A stretch of 64,000 bases of DNA from Blasia pusilla (lineage: Eukaryota > Marchantiophyta > Marchantiopsida > Blasiales). The notes below the pieces were generated by a model. It saw nothing but the letters and a program-made list of their open reading frames with translations, searched no databases and was not told the DNA's origin. The DNA is taken from assembly GCA_050084515.1 (NCBI GenBank), contig CM114275.1, forward strand, positions 23,002,001 to 23,066,000. The letters run 5' to 3'. Shown here piece by piece: positions 34,969 to 47,179 of this stretch (its first letter is position 1; every line of letters begins with the position of its first letter). The translations under genes and the position numbers were made by a program.

Positions 34969-37233
34969 AAAATGGTATCCAAGAAATCCATTACATAAGA
35001 TTTTCTAAACAAGGCAAGGTTACGATGCGTGTATGTACCTTCTTACCATTTTTATCAACGATTTATCAATGGCATGTGTGCTCATGTAGTTATCAAATCT
35101 CAACGTTCCGCGACATGATTTGTTGTCTTTTTTCGTGCAAGAAAGAGTAGCATGCTGCCTATTTTTTGTTCTTTAAGCATTCTGCACAACATGAATACCA
35201 AGAGTAATGCCCTTAGGGGTCATTAGGGAATGTTGTCGCGTTCACACCACATATTCAATTGTCTATTAGTGTAATGCGACCCTACTTCTATCCATTCTCA
35301 GTATGCATAAGGAAATTTTAAATCATGCACAAAAAGTGATTCAATTGCATACTTGTATAACGATCATAGTTGACACAACTTGGGATTCGCTCATCTTTAA
35401 TGCACAGATTGCTAGTCATTTTATAGTGTAGACTATGCCTGCTTACAATTGATCCTAGCTGCACTTAGCTATATAAGTTAAATGATTAGGTATGCTCATG
35501 GGTTCGAATTACTATATTGCTATTAAATTTAGTGTTTAGCTCTACCATACGCAAAACCCAAGGCTGCTAGATCAATTGTTGCACTACTTCATGGTCTGTA
35601 GACTACATTGAGTGTTCATTATCCCCCTCCACCACATTTCAAGAATATTTCAATATGGGATTTTATTGTGCGCAATGGAGGCTGCTATGGATAAGTACTC
35701 CTTTCCGAACTCTATTGACCCTTCGATGTCATTGATATATGTAATCTCTCAAGAATTTTTTTGCCACTTTATTGACCACATTGCCTCTATATCTGAGTTC
35801 ATGAATTTTTGCAATACCTTTGTGGAGTTGAGCCCTTAAGAATTTGGGGTATCTTACTGCCCTCAGTGCACTAAGATGTCGTAGAATATACAAAGGGCGA
35901 CTAAAAAAAATTCCTGCACACAGCCTAATTCATAGTTGCCAATATTCCATGAGTGTACTTTATGGAGAATCTGTGCTCATTGTTTTATTTTGCATAATCA
36001 ATTCATCAAATCATCAAACGATGTGGATGCAATGGTTACAATATGCATTAAATAATGGACTTAGCACTTGAAGGAGCGGCCAAATACAACTCCGTGTCTA
36101 ATCGATGTTTCTTCTTATGAAGGCCTTCATGAATTTCATTATATGCTCAAATATATGCTCTACGAATTGCCCACTTAGTAAGGAAGGCTAGTGTGGAGCT
36201 TGAATAGGTCGCTACCATTGATTTCCCCTAATTTACATGCATACGCTCTCACGTTCTTTTCTATGGCAAACCTACTTCTTCATGTATATTTGCAAATACA
36301 TTGTCGTCAGTTATTTCGCATAACACTGTTGTCTCTCCCAACTATAGTGTGGCAGCTTGGTGGAGCTTCAACGTGTATGTTGTAATTGTGCTCAACTAAC
36401 ATGCGCTCTGTTGTATCTAGTTGAAGTTGCTTAAACATAGTGAAATAGTCAATCGAAAGGTCAGGTACGTCTGCTATTACCTCTTTTTATTCTTCCACAC
36501 TGCTCTTACCTTTCGTGTATTTACCACTTTTATGTTATCGGTCCATTGCCATAGAGTCAAGTGTTGGGTGCCCTTAGAGCACCAGAACCTGAAAATAATG
36601 GTGGGAGTAAGTCGGGAGTGAGTTCAGAGGCTCGCACATAGCTTCCACCTACTATAAAGTAACATTGATCCTTGTAGCACTAGAGTTGGCGTACTGCATT
36701 ATGACTAGGGTTACTATCAACGAGCTCAGAGCATAAACTTGCCAGTTAGAAACCTACCACATAGTCAAAGATTGCACTTATGCACAGCTCATGCAAGACT
36801 TACGGTTGCAGATACTATGAGGCTACTACAAAATCTTGTTAGCACCATAACATATGTAGCTACAAGTCTTGGTACCTCAACTTGAAACTTTCTGTCTGCT
36901 TTGGTTACAAGATACTTGTTTAATCACATAGGAAAATCAATGGAAGCACGATTGTAAAATAAGTGAATAGTGTAAATAGATCGTAGGATAGACAAAAAAA
37001 AAATAGCACTGGTGTAATCAAGGTGCATAAATGAATTTTGGTCGGTTGGTTATATTTTGGTTTGTTGGGAAATTCAGGGAGTAGTGGCCCATGATAAGAA
37101 ACGCTGTTTGATTGGAAATAAACGGAAGCAGAGTGGCTGCCTGAAACACCCTCTATATAAACTATTTTTTTGGCATTAATCTCAGCATCCCAAGTGTATC
37201 GGATATGGTTCCATCTTCACCATCACTTTTTAG
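34969..37233. other. no supported gene
   Basis: Moderately AT-rich. Frames on the + strand at 35612-36385 have several protein-like pieces interrupted by stops. I recognise no domain. Confidence 0.35.
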
Positions 37234-37528
37234 CAAAGTTGTACACAGACAGAGTCCACGTCTGTGGACATGTCCATGTCCGCGGACTTATGTCTGTCCC
37301 CAGGATGAACATGTCTGTGCAGGCCCGGGTACCCGTGGCCCGCACCCGAGTCCGCCGAGCATATAATGTAGATTCGGGTTGTCCGGGCCGGCACCCATTT
37401 TGAAGCCTGCATGAAGCCTTCCGCAGGCTCAACTAGCCCAGGTGTACATTACATGCTTGGCGGGCTCATGGGCGAGCGGGGGACATATTGGGTTTGTCCT
37501 TGGACATGTTCCTTTCCGTGCAACCTTA
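37234..37528 (+). mobile_element. hAT-type element with GC-rich interior, 295 bp (family copy 6)
   Basis: Starts CAAAGTTGTACACAGAC and ends CCGTGCAACCTTA. Flanks CTTTTTAG (37226-37233) and ATTTTTAG (37529-37536) match at 7 of 8 bases. The interior shares GGACATGTCC words with all copies and the CCGGG and CCCGC-rich middle with copy 2. Confidence 0.8.
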
Positions 37529-38239
37529 ATTTTTAGGCAAGCTTGAAGATGAGATGCCTTTGCAGATGAAAAATCCTCCAATATGTCAATGGGTAGCTTT
37601 AGGATAACACTAAATTCCTGAAATTGATTAAGTGATCTACTGCTTGTTGGCAGATTAACTCTAACTTATTGAACTCGACTCCCCTAAATGTCATCACCTC
37701 CTCTTGAATACCTTAGTACATACGTAGTGAATTCAACAATTGATTGAAATTATTATTTTACAATTAACACGTCATTTATAAGTTAGAAACACACAACATA
37801 ACCCCACAATAGGTAGGAGCAATTACGTGTTGCAAGTGGTTTTTCTTAACTTCATTGAATGATGTTGCCTAGACTTTCCTCTTATCAATGAGGTAGCTCA
37901 TCTGATGGTTGGATATATCCCTTCAATAGTAGGAATGATCTAACCCTAAGCTAGTTTTATATCTCAAATGTGCATATGTTGTCGATATGATTTGAGGGCA
38001 GTTGTCGCAGGGTAGCTCAAGCACATCATTAAGAATCGTCTTGGAAAAGTATGCGTATGACTTTGGTATGTGGAAATATTATAGTTATTGATAGAAAAAA
38101 AAGGTGTTTAATATGTAAGAGTGAGACTACGTTGTGTACAAACCTGGTTGCTTTGCTAGTCAAGTCGTTCACTCCAACTTAGTAGGGGGTCCTAGTGCAT
38201 GTAGATTATGTTGGTGTTTGGCTGCACTATAGTTACTTA

Positions 38240-39530
38240 GTAAATTGTTGAATGCCGCACCGGCCAAGAATAATAGGGAAGGTCCTTTCATGGTACTTCT
38301 AATCTCGTTCATAACATAGAATAGAGAACTTTGTCCTCATGACGTGAATGACCTTATTGTTGGAATGGAGTTTGATAACAATAGTTTTCATCTTGTGATT
38401 AACATAGATACATTGAATAAATGTAGCAAATGCTCCATTCATTGCATAATTTCCCATATCAATATTGGAAGTTAGTAAGACATTGCATCCAAGAGCAAGA
38501 AATTGTACTTGGTGGAAGTAGTTGTCACTAATCTAGTGGTAGAATTGTAGCTCACTAGGTGCATCAATTGAGAGATTGATGGGAAAAATATCAGCATGTC
38601 CATAAAGTCTACGTGAAGAAATAATATTAAAGAGATGGACATTAGAGCGGTGGGAACAAGTAATTTTTGTATCTCCATCCTAAATGTCGAGCATCATCTT
38701 CATCAACAAAGTAGTTGGATGGATACAAAGAATCGTTGCATTTTTATATAAGTGGGTTTGTCGTTGCGGTGGAGTAGAATCCATATACTTAATAGAATGC
38801 GACATAAAAATAATGGGAATCTTAAGAGACTTCAAAGTTGCCTTAGTAGATGAGATAAATTTGCTTAGGACAAGCATGGATACCAATTTTAGCTTGACCT
38901 CATCCAAGCCTCCTATCCCTAAGCACCAGGCATTTTTAGTTGTAATGTTTAGCACACCTTGTGTCTTGTACTTAAGGGCATAATGCAATAAACAAAATGA
39001 CCACATGATATTGGTAACCCTCTCTAGGTTTATGTGCACACCTCACAATAGTAGGATAGCCAAGTGAAACTCCTCATGCATGTAGTCCAACCATTTGAGA
39101 GTCTTGCCATGAATTGTTTGTTGCAACCCAAAATTAGGCAGATCAAGGAAACCCATTTGAAAATAAGGTGGATGGCTCTTTTTCCCTCTCACAATACACA
39201 CTTCTTGGAGACATAATGATGCAACTTGTGTGTGGTACCGGTGTGGGAATCATTAACTTGAATGATCCTTGTTGCCATAGGAATGAACGGAAGGTCTAAA
39301 CATTTTAGACCTTACTTGATCAATGTCTTCTTTATTGGTCAACAGGACTATATGAGAGTGAAGGGTTCCCCTACCTTGAAGCTCATATTGAATTAGGTAG
39401 TTACTAATATGGCCAAGAATCCGGGGACCACTAAGTATGTAATTACTTTAAAAACATCTTTAGCCTTTTGTGAAATATGACTACTCACTCAACTAGGGCA
39501 TCCCTCCATGAGAACCTTGGCTTAAACCTT
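38240..39530 (-). pseudogene. decayed Helitron transposase (Rep and PIF1-like helicase pieces)
   Basis: On the minus strand, about 39430-39300 encodes GPRILGHISNYLIQ followed by YELQGRGTLHSHIVLL. This is the Helitron rolling-circle Rep motif, with its two metal-binding His. After large deletions, 38600-38245 encodes a PIF1-type helicase C-terminal segment. That segment has DAPSELQF, LALGCNVLLTSNID, a GAFATFIQ block, VMRTKFSILCYERD and ERTFPIILGRCGIQQFTK (the last equivalent to QFP..L.YA.TINK). Stops interrupt both parts. Intervening sequence 38680-39039 retains NATILCIHPTT, comparable to the A-I-L-APTN helicase stretch. No activity is expected. Confidence 0.75.
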
Positions 39531-40560
39531 TATACTATATGTTCAATATCGCTAATCTCTTGACATTTATATTTGATACTTCATGAGAAATAAGGATTAG
39601 GAATTTTGGCATGCTCCACTTATTCCCAATATGTGGTGCCACAATGGAGTGCATGGTATCTGAGCATTGAAGCTATATCTTGATAGTTGAGAATAGATAT
39701 CTTGATCCATAAGATCAGGAGTCTTACGCTTGAATTGCTCAAGTTTTCAGTAAATAATACATATCCGATTGGAAGATACAAGGGTTATAGACTCTTAGCC
39801 AGTGCATAATTAACATGGATATATGGTTTATAAAGTGTGAATACACTAAAAAATTGCTTAATTCAATTACTAATGTAATGAATGAAAAAGGACGATCTAC
39901 AAAGTATCAGCTCGTGTGAGGGAGTAAGAAAGGAAAGATTTTCGTTTCAATAGTGAGGTTTGAATTGAGGAATACACTTCCATTTTAAATCACCGACATT
40001 GATTATTGAGCATCTTGTAGAACATTAAGCTTTGCACTACATAGGCCAACGGCTATACTATGAGTAAGTTAAACTTTCTCTGGGGATGCCTTTAGGATAG
40101 TTGCCACAGACAAAGAAGGCTACACTATCAAGCTGTATGTAGGATGAAGGAGCTCAATTAGAGGTATGTATCGCAGACATAGCTCATTCTTACGTAAATT
40201 TACTGAGAAAACCCTCTTTGCCTCATATATAGAATCAAGATCTACATGAATGATGTCCCATGAATTCCTTGAGACCAATGGAAAATCAATGAGGGAGTTT
40301 ATATGAAACAATCCTCTCTGAAAACCGTTGTATTTGGATTCAATATCTAGCCTAGAGTCAACAAGGAAGAGTCGTTGTAGATGAAATTGATTCACTTCTA
40401 AACCATCGCGCATGTATCATATACACATTGCACACCATGTGCAACATCATTAGTCCCTTCCATTTCAAAGCTATACGCTAACAAGCAGTATTCCATACAA
40501 GTGGCATGCATGCTATTCAAAATCAAATTTGATATACAAAACTAACATGCATCACTTTTC
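39531..40560. other. possible remainder of the Helitron relic
   Basis: The minus strand just upstream of the Rep motif reads RFSWRDALVE...IFHKRLKMFLK, plausible Rep N-terminal sequence. The 97-codon minus frame at 40120-40413 may also belong, but I see no diagnostic motif in it. Confidence 0.35.
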
Positions 40561-40582
40561 AAATTTGAAACACGGAGGGCAT

Positions 40583-40603
40583 GCTTGACACCACGTGTCA
40601 AGC
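40583..40603. promoter_or_regulatory. palindrome containing a G-box upstream of the monooxygenase
   Basis: GCTTGACAC-CAC-GTGTCAAGC is a perfect 9 bp inverted repeat with a 3 bp spacer. It embeds CACGTG at 40592-40597. It lies about 700 bp before the monooxygenase start codon. A dimeric bZIP or bHLH site is the natural reading, though function is inferred. Confidence 0.45.
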
Positions 40604-41300
40604 GTACAGGTGCCATGGGGAAGATCTATACCGTCAATAGCGATTGATAGTGGATAGTATAGATTGGCTGTGGACTCTGCCTTCTCCATCATGGGGTACA
40701 TGAACGACACGCCCTATTTTTTCCGGGTGACGTGGCTGTTTCCACGGAAGACTTATCCTGGCCTTCCGCTTCGGCCGCGGATCCCAATCGGATGGCGCAC
40801 GCGAGGACTCCTCTAGCGCAGCGTATAAATTTGGCGGGTCGCGCAGCGTATGAATGAATGAATGAAGCGAAGAATGCAGCTGCCTGGCTATGGTGCGGTG
40901 GTTGCAGTAAGAGGGATCGAGTTGTTGGGGCGGGGGTTTTGTAGGGGGTGGATGTGGAGCTGAGGTAACTTGGGGTTGAGAGGGGACGAGTTGAGGATTA
41001 TGCGGCAGTCCTCGAGGATTTTGATCTCCGCGTTGTGATCGTTTCCGCTCTGGTCGCGGGCGCAGAGCAGCGGAGCCGTGCATGGATGCGGGAGAATGTG
41101 GTGTTACGCGCGGCTGGATCTGTGCTGAATTCAGCTTCGGCGCTGGAGAATGCGGGTGTTGACTCCTGTTCTCGAGCATGCTTTGGAGGTACCGCTCCAC
41201 TGAGCTGGCCGTTTACATCACTTTCTTGGGGACCGGACTCTGTAATTCGAGAAAAAGCGCATAATTGTCAACTGTGTGCGTAATTCGTTAGCAGGGTGCG

Positions 41301-44300
41301 ATGCACGGTGTGGCATTGGCCTATGAGGCCGGTTTAGGTTCTGCAGTTCGCTCGACTCTCCATGCTCTAGACCATGGACGAGTTGGACTGAGAGAGGGTG
41401 ATGGAGTGGATTGTATGCGCTCAGTCTGCAGTGGAAGTGGATTGCGCACCCCGTTCAGGAGGGTGCTTGATGGATCCGTGCGGAGCGGAGTGGAGCTGAA
41501 GGTGAACGAGTTTTCGATGAAAGCAGTAAGAAGGATTGGAAGGACAGTCGTGAGGAGCCAAGTTGGAACTGAACGAGGGGCGGAAGCGGTGGAGAAAGTA
41601 GGTGCAGGGCATCATGTCCACCAAGTAGTTATTGTCGGAGGTGGAATTGCGGGCCTTGCTGCTGCCGTTGCACTACACAGGTCTGTACGCCGTGTCCCTT
41701 GACGTTTGAAGAAATGTTCATAAGAATTTATCACCAACTTCAAGTCTTCAAAGTGACTGGTATTCGATTTCAGTAGCTTCTGATGTGTAAGAAACCTGCG
41801 TGTGAGATCGATGCTGTCACGTCGAATCGTGTGTGAAAGTTGCATGGAACACTTGCACAACCCGTGAAATCCAATGTGGTTGAAAGACGTGAAATGTGAC
41901 GTGACGAGCGGCGTCGTCTGGACAAGGGCTCAGTTGTGCGGGAAGAGAGATACCTGTCAAAGGACGAGATCATCCTTGTTTGCCGTATTTCAGTGCTCAA
42001 TTTGGTACTGCTTCGTTGGTTCCTTGTTATCAAATTTTTTTATGAGTATCATAATCGCGTCTACGTTATCAGCAGACATCAGAGTAATATGATAAACCGA
42101 CCCCTTGGAACATTTCTGTCGAACCGCTGTACACCCATATCCTGGCTGCCTCCCAAGTTTAGTGGGTCTGTTTTCTACAGAATATTGCACCTAGTAGCTT
42201 CATGGATTGAGATAAATACTTGTTGTGGAGACCCTAATTCATGAGAGGTCTGAAATCGAGGAATGATCTTCCAAGTGCAGGATCGGCCTCAAGTCACTTG
42301 TGTTGGAGCAGTCTTCAGTGCTAAGAGCATCAGGAGCATCGTTGAGTCTATGGGCAAATGCATGGTATGCTCTTGATATGCTTGGAGTTGGTGAAGACCT
42401 TCGCAAGTCAAATCAGACATCCAATGGGTAAGCTTAGCATGAAATTCCGCTCATTGAGAGTTCTTCAATAAATTTTTCTAAAATCAGCCAATATGATTTG
42501 ACATGAAAAAACAACAGCTGATACAACTTACGCTGATAAAAGAATGCGTCTGAAGCCTTCGCTTTCTTCCATGGAACAGGCAAACACTGAGGTCAGAAAA
42601 TCAAAATTAACAGAGGTGATATTTGCCAAATGTCCTAAAAATCAAGGAGACGTGAAAAACTATTTAACTCTGCCAGAAAATCATCTTCGGCTGGTTGATG
42701 TGTGAATTTTCGCTGCTGGTGACATGTGCAGAGTAGCGTTTTATAATCAGAAAGGAAAGCTCTTGAAAACGTTTCAACTATCGGAGGCTCCAGGCGGGTA
42801 TGTATCTGCTCTTCTTAGGTCAGATGCTAGTAATCTTTGAAATAGGTGTCAAGATTTAGTTTTACTTTGAATGCTAAAACGTAGTTCTCAGGGACGGCAT
42901 AGTTCTCGGGGACGGACTTTCATCTTGATCTGTTAGTGACTTGATCAGCATTGAGTTTAACACGACAGACAGAAAGTGTGCATTCCCATTACATATCAGT
43001 AGGTAAACAGTCAGGGGCACTTGGGACATATGATCTCACCGAGGGCTTCAAGTTGGTTAGTTTTGCATGGACCATGTATGATATGAGATTAGTTTGTAAA
43101 TTAGAGGACTAGATTGTCAAAGTCACTCTAGGTTCTTCCTAAAGAGGAGGGTCCTGTTTAGAAGTCCGGACCAATCAGTCGAGGGTGATGTTCCTCAAGA
43201 TGCCATCCCCTTCTCCTGGCGAAGACAACACATGTGAAAGATTACTCATACACTAATACCTGTTTAACCCATGCAACCATAGACCCCACACACTGGTTGG
43301 ACAGTGCTAGAAACTGCAATCACTGGGAGGGAGGATGTGGAGAAAGCACATATGGGAAGCGGAAGACTCTCTCACAGAGCGCAAGTGCTTCCCATACAGT
43401 GGTGGACCGGAGCTTCCAGGTACCACCCAAGAAACTCTGTACAAAACTGTCTTATCTTGGCTGATTGGGATTCCCACAAGACATGAGCTAACAGTACAGC
43501 AGCTGTGTGTATTGAATCTAGGCTTCTTAACTCAGCAAAGAGCTCTGGTGTGAGAATCTCAAACCGTCCCACCATATTCTAGTTGAATGGTGTGCCCTAT
43601 AACAGAGTGTATTAGTTCCAATTTGATGTCATGGCAGTGGAGGAACCTGGCCAAATGATTCACCTGCATGTGACCTTTCTCAATGCTTGTTTGATGTGAG
43701 TATCCAACAATCAATCCCTTGAGAATTCATCACCCAGATAGTGCTCATGGGCACCTGGTTAATCTCCTAGTCTCCCCAGTATCAGTGCTCATCTGGGTCC
43801 TCCTTGCCAACACATATCAGAGCACCACAATTCGACATATTTGCCTCCATACCCCACATTCATACGATACTTGGGCGGTGGATGTCATCTCCTGGAGCTT
43901 TTCTCCCATTTCATCTAGGCTGGCAAGGACGTCAACAAATATTAGGGCCCAAATGCCGGGGCCACTGTCCCTATTTTCTCTGATGAGGAATTGACAAAAA
44001 CATTGAAAGTGGTGATCAAGGGCGGGTAGCCCTGGGCCACTCCATGCCTTGGAATTCCCAACTATTCTCAACTAAGTGATCCCCTGTAATTTACATTCCC
44101 AACTATTCCCAACAAAGTGATCCCCTGTAATTTCCATCCCAGTATCTAGGGGGGGATGGTGCTGGAGAGAGGAAGAAGTGAGAATTGTACCATATGAGAC
44201 AAGGGAGACACTCTCATAAAGTGTGAGTGCTGATCATACACAGTGTTAATGCAGAATTTAAAACTGTCAACAAGAAGCTCATTACAACACTATTTAGTTT

Positions 44301-46899
44301 ACCAAGAATTTCATCGTCTGTACTTCTCTTTACACATATAAGTGTCCCAGGAGCATCTGGAGGTGTCATCCCCACCATCACACGAGGTACAGAACTTGAA
44401 TTGTGTTCCCATCCTGATCTTTCTGTGGTTCAAGGTGAGTGCCCTTGTCCTGTACTTGAACTTGAGCTGGGTTCCCAAACAAGTAATCCTTCCTCAATAC
44501 CATGTTGCTGTGAACGCTATTCCACTGCCTCCCTCTTAGTATCCACTAAGGATTCATCCTCTTATCACTCAGATAGTTCAGGGGCTGTTGCGAGTTTTAT
44601 TGCATTGACACCATCCAACCTGGGACACCATCTCTGGGTGTGTGCTATGCTCTCGACTTCAAGTTTGGTAATTCAAGGTCTTTGCACGTAAATTAAAAGA
44701 AGATCAGACCTTCTTGTTGGAAAAGAGCAAAGTTGGTAGTTGCTGACAAGGCCGGTACAGGGAAGTGACCCCTTGAGGAGTTGGTCGACTAGGAAGTAGT
44801 ATACCTATTCAAGCTTTCTGCTTGGATCTTGGTACAGAGATGGAAAGTATGAAAAGTATGATTCCAGTTGCTATATACTGAATTGATCTAAACAACTCAA
44901 TGCCATTTTGTATCATTTCTCTCCACCACTTATAGAACGTTCACATTCTATGTATAGCACATATTGTCTCAGTGGATAGTCAAGTTATGGATGAAGAAGG
45001 GATCAAGAGTAAAGCCAGCCACAAGAGGTCATCCTTCTCCACCACTAGTCCGATGGAATCTTGTGTAAGATTTGTATGTACGATATATTCTTCTGGTGAC
45101 CAGCTCCTTCCTCAATGAGGGATGAATGAGTACTCTACACAGTCACGCTCTTCATATCCATCAAGTGGTAGAGATGGAGGAATTGGTTAGTGATTCGAAA
45201 ATATTCAGGGTTGATTCATGTTAATGGTGCTGTCACGAACTCATTAACAACCATGACGGTCAAGACAAAGGTGAAAGACAGACTGGAAAGTGGAAACCTG
45301 TAGGTGAGCCGAGCCAGTTACTGGAGTATTCGCTCAGGTTTTGTGCTTTGACCTCACCTGCGATCTTGTCTGCTTTTAGCGAGGAGAATATTCCAGGTGG
45401 CCTCATGAATCTGATCCTTATTTTGCAGGCCCCATGAGGTACGTGGTTTGGAACGTAGACTTTTGATGCAGACTCTTGCAGCACAGTTGTCTCCCGGGAG
45501 TGTACGAGTGAATTCTCGAGTGGTTGCAGTCAGGAGAAACTCACAAGACACCCTGACAGAAGTGGAACTCAGAGATGGTTCTATCATCTACGCTAAGGTG
45601 GAGTAACAGTGCTGTCTTTACGGCCCTTACAAGTTATCCCTGTTTTGTTTTTCCTGACCATCTAGCCTATCCACGTGTCCTACACACATGTTTGATGTTA
45701 CTGTCTCCCCTCCCCTCTCAAAGGGTGGCACACTCGTTTGTATTCAATGTCCATCTTCATTTCACTTACCCAAAGGTTTGTCTTCGCATAGATTTTGAAC
45801 TGGCACAGATAATTCAAAGTCAAAGTCTTTCCCGAAGTGAATTTCTGGACTCAACAAGGTCTTCATTTAAAAAGCATCGGTTGGGAAGTCATTTGTGATA
45901 AATACAAAAACGTCACCCAGTGAACGTCGCACTCACGTGAGCTTACGGAAGAGGACTCACATTGCTTACCATGTTTCGTTCTGCAAATGTCCAGGTGGTG
46001 ATTGGTTGCGACGGTGTAAACTCTGTGGTGGGAAACTATTTGGGATTGCCACCACCTCGATTTGTTGGGCAGATTGGAATTCGTGGAGTTGCTGAATACA
46101 CCGATAAGCATCCGTTTGGCGACGGCATCAGGCAGTATCTTGGTGAGGGTAGGCGTGCGGGATTATTTCCATGCTCTCCTACAAAGGTGTATTGGTTTAT
46201 CGTTTTCAACAAATCACCCGAAGGTATCTTTTTAATTTCTCTCGATTCCGAGCGTCTCAGCAATGCCCATCTGTCATTCCGCACGATCATGCCCTTCTCA
46301 AGGACCAGTATATAAAACAATTGCTCCAAATTCTCATAGATTGCGATTTTCCTGCAGGCCCCAGAGTGACAGATCTGAAGGAGGTGAAAGCAGAGGTTCT
46401 GGAGTTGTTTAAAGATTGGCCAGAGAATATGACAGAGTTGGCGAATAAGACTCCAATAGAAAACTTGTCAAGATCAGCTTTGAAAGACAGATGGAACATC
46501 CCAGGAGTAATTCCGCCTGTTGTGCGGAAGGGCATAACTTTGGCTGGGGATGCGCTGCATCCAATGACACCCAACTTGGGCCAAGGTGGGGGCACTGCCT
46601 TAGAGGACGCGGTGATCTTAGCTCGAACTCTGGGTGTGGCACTTTCCAAACCAGGCGGGGCTGACGATGAATCTATCCAGAAGGCTCTCGAAGAATATGC
46701 TGCCGAGCGAAACGAAAGAACCCTCCCTTTAACGATCAAATCATACATATTTGGCATCCTCTTGCAGTTAGAGTTCAAGCCTGTCTGTTTCGTACGGGAC
46801 AACATTGCAATCCCCAAGTTGGTCAGTCCGCGATCGTTTTTGTCGCACACAATGTACAGATGTGGGGAACTCCCCATCACCGAAGGCGTATCCAAGTGA
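41301..46899 (+). CDS. FAD-dependent monooxygenase (zeaxanthin-epoxidase/CTF2-like), six exons
   Basis: Exons 41301-41680, 42281-42427, 42732-42797, 45429-45597, 45995-46223 and 46358-46899 join in phases 2,2,2,0,1 and give 510 residues. All introns are GT-AG. About 108 basic, Ser/Arg-containing residues with no acidic cluster come first, likely a plastid or mitochondrial targeting extension. Then comes the FAD-binding VVIVGGGIAGLAAAVALH (residues 109-126). The DG motif VVIGCDGVNSVV starts at residue 255. The GD motif LAGDALHPMTPNLGQGG is near residue 393. All three are intact, so a group A flavoprotein hydroxylase activity using NAD(P)H and O2 is expected. The substrate cannot be read from sequence. 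The closest plant group I know is CTF2/MO1-type monooxygenases. An in-frame stop precedes the chosen ATG. Confidence 0.92.
42798..45428 (+). other. 2.6 kb third intron of the monooxygenase
   Basis: It is far longer than the other four introns of this gene (134-600 bp). It holds a 41 bp tandem duplication at 44054-44135 and no recognised element. A + frame at 44227-44691 stays open by chance for 154 codons and has no family motif. Confidence 0.6.
44054..44135. repeat. 41 bp tandem duplication within the intron
   Basis: ATTCCCAACTATTC(T/C)CAAC... is repeated at 44054 and 44095 with a few substitutions. Confidence 0.9.
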
Positions 46900-46940
46900 C
46901 CAACACTCATCACTCGAACTCCGCGCAAACTAGTTAGTGT

Positions 46941-47020
46941 TGAAACCCTACCACTCGACCTAATATCGAACTGCAGATAATGAAACCCTACCACTCGACC
47001 TAATATCGAACTGCAGACAA
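46941..47020. repeat. 40 bp tandem duplication after the monooxygenase stop
   Basis: TGAAACCCTACCACTCGACC and the following 20 bases occur at 46941 and again at 46981. The copies are near-identical and lie in the probable 3' untranslated region. Confidence 0.95.
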
Positions 47021-47179
47021 AGCCCAAAAAGTTTGAGCCCTTTTCGGCCTTTTGGGGTGCGCACAAAATCGTAGTGCTTCCGTCATGTACATGTTAAATA
47101 GTATATGTTCGAGAACCCTCGGGTAGTTGTACCCGAATAGCGTTCCTTTAAACCTAATCCGAAGAGCCTGTAAACAGTA

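Noticed and set aside
40634-41200. 188-codon minus ORF ahead of the monooxygenase
   Set aside because: Low-complexity Pro/His/Gln peptide antisense to the likely promoter and leader. It has no homologous motif or exon context.
44227-44691. 154-codon + ORF inside the third monooxygenase intron
   Set aside because: Ser/Leu-rich with no domain, and it lies between well-supported splice sites of the same strand.
46287-47066. 259-codon minus ORF
   Set aside because: It is the antisense shadow of the last monooxygenase exon, which carries the intact GD motif on the + strand.
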